This document shows, piece after piece, positions 60,247 through 64,000 of a DNA stretch of 64,000 nt (positions are counted from its first letter, which is position 1; each line of letters starts with the position of its first letter). The position numbers and the translations under genes are program-made. The stretch is from Silvania confinis (GTDB lineage Bacteria > Pseudomonadota > Gammaproteobacteria > Enterobacterales > Enterobacteriaceae), in contig NZ_JAMGZJ010000078.1 in assembly GCF_025564085.1 (NCBI RefSeq), forward strand, positions 1 to 64,000. The letters run 5' to 3'. Under the pieces are notes generated by a model. It was given only the letters and a program-made list of their open reading frames with translations, did not search any database and was not told the DNA's origin.

Positions 60247-61914
60247 ATGAGTGAGGCAGAAGCCCGCCCAAGCAACTTTATTCGTCAGATCATCGATGAA
60301 GATCTGGCCACTGGTAAGCACACCACTGTTCATACCCGTTTTCCGCCGGAGCCGAACGGCTACCTGCACATTGGTCATGCGAAATCGATCTGCCTGAACT
60401 TTGGTATCGCGCAAGACTACCAGGGTCAATGCAACCTGCGTTTCGATGACACTAACCCGGTAAAAGAAGACATCGAGTACGTAGAGTCCATTAAGAACGA
60501 CGTGCAATGGTTGGGCTTCAACTGGTCTGGCGACATCTGCTACTCCTCTGACTATTTTGACCAGCTGTATGCTTATGCCGTTGAGCTTATCAACAAGGGC
60601 CTGGCTTTCGTTGATGAACTCTCTGCTGATGAGATCCGTGAATACCGCGGCTCGCTGACTGCGCCGGGTAAAAACAGCCCGTACCGCGATCGCAGCGTAG
60701 AAGAGAACCTGGCGCTGTTCGAAAAAATGCGCGCCGGTGGCTTCGAAGAGGGCAAAGCGTGTCTGCGTGCCAAAATCGATATGGCATCGCCGTTTATCGT
60801 GATGCGCGATCCGGTGCTGTATCGCATTAAATTTGCCGATCACCACCAGACTGGCAGCAAGTGGTGCATCTACCCGATGTACGACTTCACCCACTGCATC
60901 AGCGATGCGCTGGAAGGCATTACGCACTCCCTGTGTACGCTGGAGTTCCAGGACAACCGTCGTCTGTATGACTGGGTTCTGGATAACATCACCATTGCGG
61001 TGCATCCACGTCAGTACGAGTTCTCTCGCCTGAATCTGGAATACACCGTCATGTCCAAGCGCAAGCTGAACGAGCTGGTAACCGACAAGCACGTCGAAGG
61101 CTGGGACGACCCACGTATGCCGACCATCTCCGGTCTGCGTCGTCGTGGCTACACAGCTGCGGCCATTCGTGAGTTCTGCAAACGCATTGGCGTGACCAAG
61201 CAGGACAACACCATCGAGATGGCGTCGCTGGAATCCTGTATCCGCGAAGACCTGAACGACAATGCGCCACGCGCAATGGCCGTTATCGACCCGGTTAAGC
61301 TGGTTATCGAAAACTACCCGCAGGGCGAAAGCGAACTGGTGACCATGCCGAACCATCCGAACAAGCCGGAAATGGGCAGCCGTGACGTGCCGTTCAGCGC
61401 TGAAATCTGGATCGATCGTGCAGACTTCCGCGAAGAAGCCAACAAGCAGTACAAGCGTCTGGTGATGGGTAAAGAAGTACGCCTGCGTAATGCCTATGTG
61501 ATCAAAGCTGAGCGCGTAGAGAAAGACGCCGAAGGCAACATCACCACGATCTTCTGCACCTACGACGCTGAGACCCTGAGCAAGGATCCGGCGGACGGTC
61601 GCAAGGTAAAAGGCGTTATTCACTGGGTGAGCGCTGCACACGCGCTGCCGGTTGAAATCCGTCTTTACGATCGCCTGTTCAGCGTGCCAAACCCGGGTGC
61701 GGCAGACAATTTCCTCGAAACCATTAACCTGGATTCGCTGGTTATCAAGCAAGGTTTTGCCGAGCCGTCCCTGGATGCAGCCGTTGCCGGTAAAGCTTAT
61801 CAGTTCGAACGTGAAGGTTATTTCTGCCTCGACAGCCGCTATGCAACCGCGGACAAGTTGGTGTTTAACCGCACCGTCGGTCTGCGCGATACTTGGGCTA
61901 AAGTCGGCGAGTAA
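60247..61914 (+). CDS. glnS: Glutaminyl-tRNA synthetase
   Basis: GlnS charges tRNA-Gln; four such tRNA genes are in this window. The 555-residue class I enzyme has [12 protein letters not shown] near 34-45 and VMSKRKL near 267. The ATG at 60247 was chosen because it gives [15 protein letters not shown] and the E. coli length. Confidence 0.98.
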   Translation: MSEAEARPSNFIRQIIDEDLATGKHTTVHTRFPPEPNGYLHIGHAKSICLNFGIAQDYQGQCNLRFDDTNPVKEDIEYVESIKNDVQWLGFNWSGDICYSSDYFDQLYAYAVELINKGLAFVDELSADEIREYRGSLTAPGKNSPYRDRSVEENLALFEKMRAGGFEEGKACLRAKIDMASPFIVMRDPVLYRIKFADHHQTGSKWCIYPMYDFTHCISDALEGITHSLCTLEFQDNRRLYDWVLDNITIAVHPRQYEFSRLNLEYTVMSKRKLNELVTDKHVEGWDDPRMPTISGLRRRGYTAAAIREFCKRIGVTKQDNTIEMASLESCIREDLNDNAPRAMAVIDPVKLVIENYPQGESELVTMPNHPNKPEMGSRDVPFSAEIWIDRADFREEANKQYKRLVMGKEVRLRNAYVIKAERVEKDAEGNITTIFCTYDAETLSKDPADGRKVKGVIHWVSAAHALPVEIRLYDRLFSVPNPGAADNFLETINLDSLVIKQGFAEPSLDAAVAGKAYQFEREGYFCLDSRYATADKLVFNRTVGLRDTWAKVGE

Positions 61915-61931
61915 GCGACACTCTCCCTGCT

Positions 61932-61959
61932 AAACGCCGCATAATGCGGCGTTTTTTTT
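61932..61959 (+). terminator. Terminator after glnS
   Basis: The hairpin aacgccgc / gcggcgtt is followed by eight T residues. Confidence 0.94.
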
Positions 61960-62211
61960 GTTTATCATTCAAGCCATTACTGTTCCAAATCTTCGCGATG
62001 CGAATTAATTGCATTTCCCTCTGCTGTTTACCTTCCCTTACCTGAATTAAATTAATCGCGTTCTGTCGCGTATTCATTCAACCACTAAAAATAACTGGCT
62101 AATTTTGAAGATTATTTTAAGTGAATATTCTATCTGGTGCGCCTTGTTACAACTGGCAATCAAATATGTGCACTTCGTCATAATCCTGACTTTTGATCGC
62201 TAAAAAGGATT

Positions 62212-62234
62212 GATAATTCGCGTCGCGAAAAATA
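62212..62234. promoter_or_regulatory. Candidate NagC operator upstream of chiP
   Basis: gataattcgc-gtc-gcgaaaaata has perfect TTCGC / GCGAA arms in AT-rich flanks, like NagC operators. E. coli chiP is repressed by NagC. In the rest of the 425-base gap I see only a weak CRP-like match near 62167-62182 (TGTGC-ACTTCG-TCATA) and the ChiX target. Confidence 0.6.
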
Positions 62235-62321
62235 GTCTACAGGCAGTAGATGTAAACGAGTATTTCCGCTTACGTCGACTTTTTACTTTTTGTTTTTTCG
62301 CCGTTTTAGGCGCTTTTAATA

Positions 62322-62333
62322 CGTCAAAGAGGA
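62322..62333 (+). promoter_or_regulatory. ChiX small-RNA target overlapping the chiP ribosome-binding site
   Basis: cgtcaaagagga is complementary to the ChiX seed UCCUCUUUGACG. It includes the AGAGGA Shine-Dalgarno and ends six bases before the chiP ATG. In E. coli and Salmonella ChiX blocks chiP translation until chitobiose transcripts titrate it. ChiX itself is not in this window. Confidence 0.85.
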
Positions 62334-62339
62334 TTAACT

Positions 62340-63746
62340 ATGCGTACGTTTAGTGGCAAACGTAGTGCGCTTGCATTGGCTATTGCCGGTGTAACAGCAA
62401 TGTCTGGCTGGATGGTCTCACCGAAGGCCCAGGCCGAAGGTTTTGTCGATGATTCAACGCTGACGGGCGGTGTCTATTACTGGCAGCGTGAGCGTGACCG
62501 TAAAGATGTCCAGGAAGATAAATATAAAACCAACCTGGCGCACTCCACCTGGAACGCCAACCTTGATTTCCAGTCCGGCTATGCCGCAGACATGTTCGGT
62601 CTTGATCTGGCCGCCTTCACCGCGATCGAAATGGCGGAAAACGGCGACAGCGGACACCCGAACGAAATTGCTTTCTCCTCCAGCAATAAAGCCTACAAAG
62701 AGGACTGGTCCGGCGATAAGAGCGGGATCAGCCTGTACAAAGCGGCAGCAAAATTTAAATACGGTCCGGCCTGGGCGCGCGCGGGTTGGCTTCAACCAAC
62801 CGGTCAGACCCTGTTAGCACCGCACTGGAGCTTTATGCCGGGTACTTACCAGGGCGCGGAAGCCGGGGCGAATTTTGACTACGGCGATAGCGGGGCGTTG
62901 AGTTTCTCCTACATGTGGACCAACGAATACAAAGCGCCGTGGCACCTCGAGATGGACAAGTTCTATCAGAATGACAGAAAGACCCGCGTCGATTATCTCC
63001 ACTCCCTCGGCGCGAAGTACGATTTCAAAAACAACCTGATTCTGGAAGCGGCATTCGGTCAGGCCGAAGGCTATATCGACCAGTACTTTGCCAAAGCCAG
63101 CTATAAGATGGATGTGGTGGGCGGCCCGCTCTCAACCAGCTACCAGTTCTACGGTACCCGTGATAAAGCCAACGATAACACCGTCAATGATATCTACGAC
63201 GGCACCGCCTGGCTGCAGGCGCTGACCCTGGGCTACAAAGTGGGGCAAGTGGATTTACGCCTCGAAGGGACCTATGTCAAAGCGGAAGGACAGCAAGGCT
63301 ACTTCCTGCAGCGTATGACCCCAACCTATGCCTCTTCTAACGGTCGTCTGGATGTCTGGTGGGATAACCGCTCCGACTTTAACGCCAACGGCGAAAAAGC
63401 GGTCTTCTTTGGCGCAATGTACGATCTGAGCAACTGGAACCTCGCAGGCTGGAGCGTCGGTGGCTCATATGCTTACGCCTGGGATGCGAAGCCCGCAGAC
63501 TGGTTTATCAACAGCGCCGGCCAGCGTGAAGACAACCCGTCGAACAAAATCAAAGAGTCGGCTTACAGCCTTGACGCGATCTACGTCCTGCAGGACGGTC
63601 GCGCGAAAGGTACCATGTTTAAACTGCACTTCACCCAGTACGACAACCACTCCGATATCCCAAGCTACGGCGGGGGTTACGGCAACATCTTCCAGGATGA
63701 GCGCGACGTGAAGTTTATGGTTATCGCCCCATTCACTATCTTCTGA
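62340..63746 (+). CDS. chiP: Chitoporin ChiP
   Basis: ChiP is an outer-membrane channel for chitooligosaccharides. The 468-residue precursor has a signal peptide ([32 protein letters not shown], cleaved near 32) and an OprD-like barrel ending in the terminal phenylalanine (VIAPFTIF). Aromatic residues are frequent, as expected for a sugar channel. It is controlled by the ChiX target and a NagC-type site upstream and is followed by chiQ. Confidence 0.96.
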   Translation: MRTFSGKRSALALAIAGVTAMSGWMVSPKAQAEGFVDDSTLTGGVYYWQRERDRKDVQEDKYKTNLAHSTWNANLDFQSGYAADMFGLDLAAFTAIEMAENGDSGHPNEIAFSSSNKAYKEDWSGDKSGISLYKAAAKFKYGPAWARAGWLQPTGQTLLAPHWSFMPGTYQGAEAGANFDYGDSGALSFSYMWTNEYKAPWHLEMDKFYQNDRKTRVDYLHSLGAKYDFKNNLILEAAFGQAEGYIDQYFAKASYKMDVVGGPLSTSYQFYGTRDKANDNTVNDIYDGTAWLQALTLGYKVGQVDLRLEGTYVKAEGQQGYFLQRMTPTYASSNGRLDVWWDNRSDFNANGEKAVFFGAMYDLSNWNLAGWSVGGSYAYAWDAKPADWFINSAGQREDNPSNKIKESAYSLDAIYVLQDGRAKGTMFKLHFTQYDNHSDIPSYGGGYGNIFQDERDVKFMVIAPFTIF

Positions 63747-63752
63747 TGATGC

Positions 63753-63778
63753 TTCTGGCGGGGCGAGCCCCGCCAGAA
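63753..63778. terminator. Hairpin between chiP and chiQ
   Basis: A strong GC-rich stem (ttctggcgggg / ccccgccagaa) with a four-base loop lies between the two genes. No T tract follows, so it may protect the chiP transcript end rather than terminate. Confidence 0.6.
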
Positions 63779-63789
63779 CGGAGACCGCT

Positions 63790-64000
63790 ATGTTGAAAAA
63801 AATCCTGCTTGTCGCGGCAATAGCCGCAGGGCTTACCGCTTGCGCAGAGCCGCAGACCCAGAAAGAAGATTCACGTCTGAAAGAGGCCTACAGCGCCTGC
63901 ATTAATACCACCGAAGGATCGCCGGAGAAAATCGAAGCCTGCCAAAGCGTGCTCAACGTGCTGAAGCAAGAGAAGGCGCACCAGCAGTTTGCGACCCAGG
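63790..64000 (+). CDS. chiQ: ChiQ lipoprotein, cut by the window edge
   Basis: The visible 70 codons start MLKKILLVAAIAAGLTAC, a lipoprotein signal with Cys18 as the lipidated residue. Cysteines follow in YSACINTTEG and IEACQSVLNVLK. This matches the start of E. coli ChiQ (YbfN), whose job in chitosugar use is unclear. The gene continues past 64000. Confidence 0.9.
   Translation, partial: MLKKILLVAAIAAGLTACAEPQTQKEDSRLKEAYSACINTTEGSPEKIEACQSVLNVLKQEKAHQQFATQ

Noticed and set aside
60226-61752. 508-codon open frame antisense to glnS
   Set aside because: It is an artefact of the codon bias of a highly expressed gene; glnS fully explains the region.

Overview
The window is chromosomal DNA of an enterobacterium. 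Gene order follows the Escherichia coli ybdL-to-chiPQ segment closely, but with Klebsiella/Enterobacter-type additions: a full methionine salvage cluster, a two-partner secretion locus and a divergent NagE membrane domain. An Enterobacter- or Lelliottia-like host is my best inference; no rRNA is present to settle it.

Layout. 1-127 is the end of an IS481-family element that cut into an intergenic palindrome. 153-5661 holds methionine salvage genes (mtnK / mtnA, and mtnBCD / mtnE), each divergent pair separated by tandem MetJ boxes. 5764-9773 is ybdO, ahpC, ahpF and uspG (peroxide defence and stress). 9990-14347 is ybdR, rnk, two accessory genes (an alpha/beta hydrolase and a flavin reductase-like protein) and rna. 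14437-19493 is dcuC, a decayed RND efflux pump gene, pagP, cspE, an unlisted 28-residue membrane peptide, crcB, ybeM and tatE. 19579-22992 is lipoate synthesis (lipA, lipB) with ybeF and ybeD. 23099-34528 is a long minus-strand block for cell-wall elongation, ribosome maturation, NAD synthesis, DNA polymerase III delta, LPS assembly and leucyl-tRNA synthetase. 34743 is ybeL.

35319-38841 is a tpsB-tpsA two-partner secretion operon with a Fur-type operator, placed where E. coli has ybeQ-hscC. 39178-43437 is rihA and the glutamate/aspartate transporter gltIJKL with the SroC RNA, plus a consensus sigma-54 promoter and an NtrC-like site. 43833-50758 is lnt, corC, ybeY, ybeZ (with a sigma-32 promoter), miaB and ubiF. 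50841-51546 is a seven-tRNA operon (2 Met, 1 Leu, 4 Gln). 51771-60066 is asnB and the GlcNAc genes nagD, nagC, nagA, nagB and divergent nagE. 60247-64000 is glnS, the chitoporin gene chiP with a ChiX target, and the start of chiQ.

The genes fit a facultative, sugar- and chitin-oligosaccharide-using enteric bacterium. The nag and chi genes share NagC-type operators, so GlcNAc uptake, breakdown and chitosugar entry are probably coordinated. The methionine salvage genes share MetJ boxes. The most unusual items are the Fur-boxed secretion locus with a possible divergent small RNA, the RND relic, the apparent AUA start of uspG, the small membrane peptide and the mosaic NagE. I did not find a CRISPR array, prophage, or clear new defence system.
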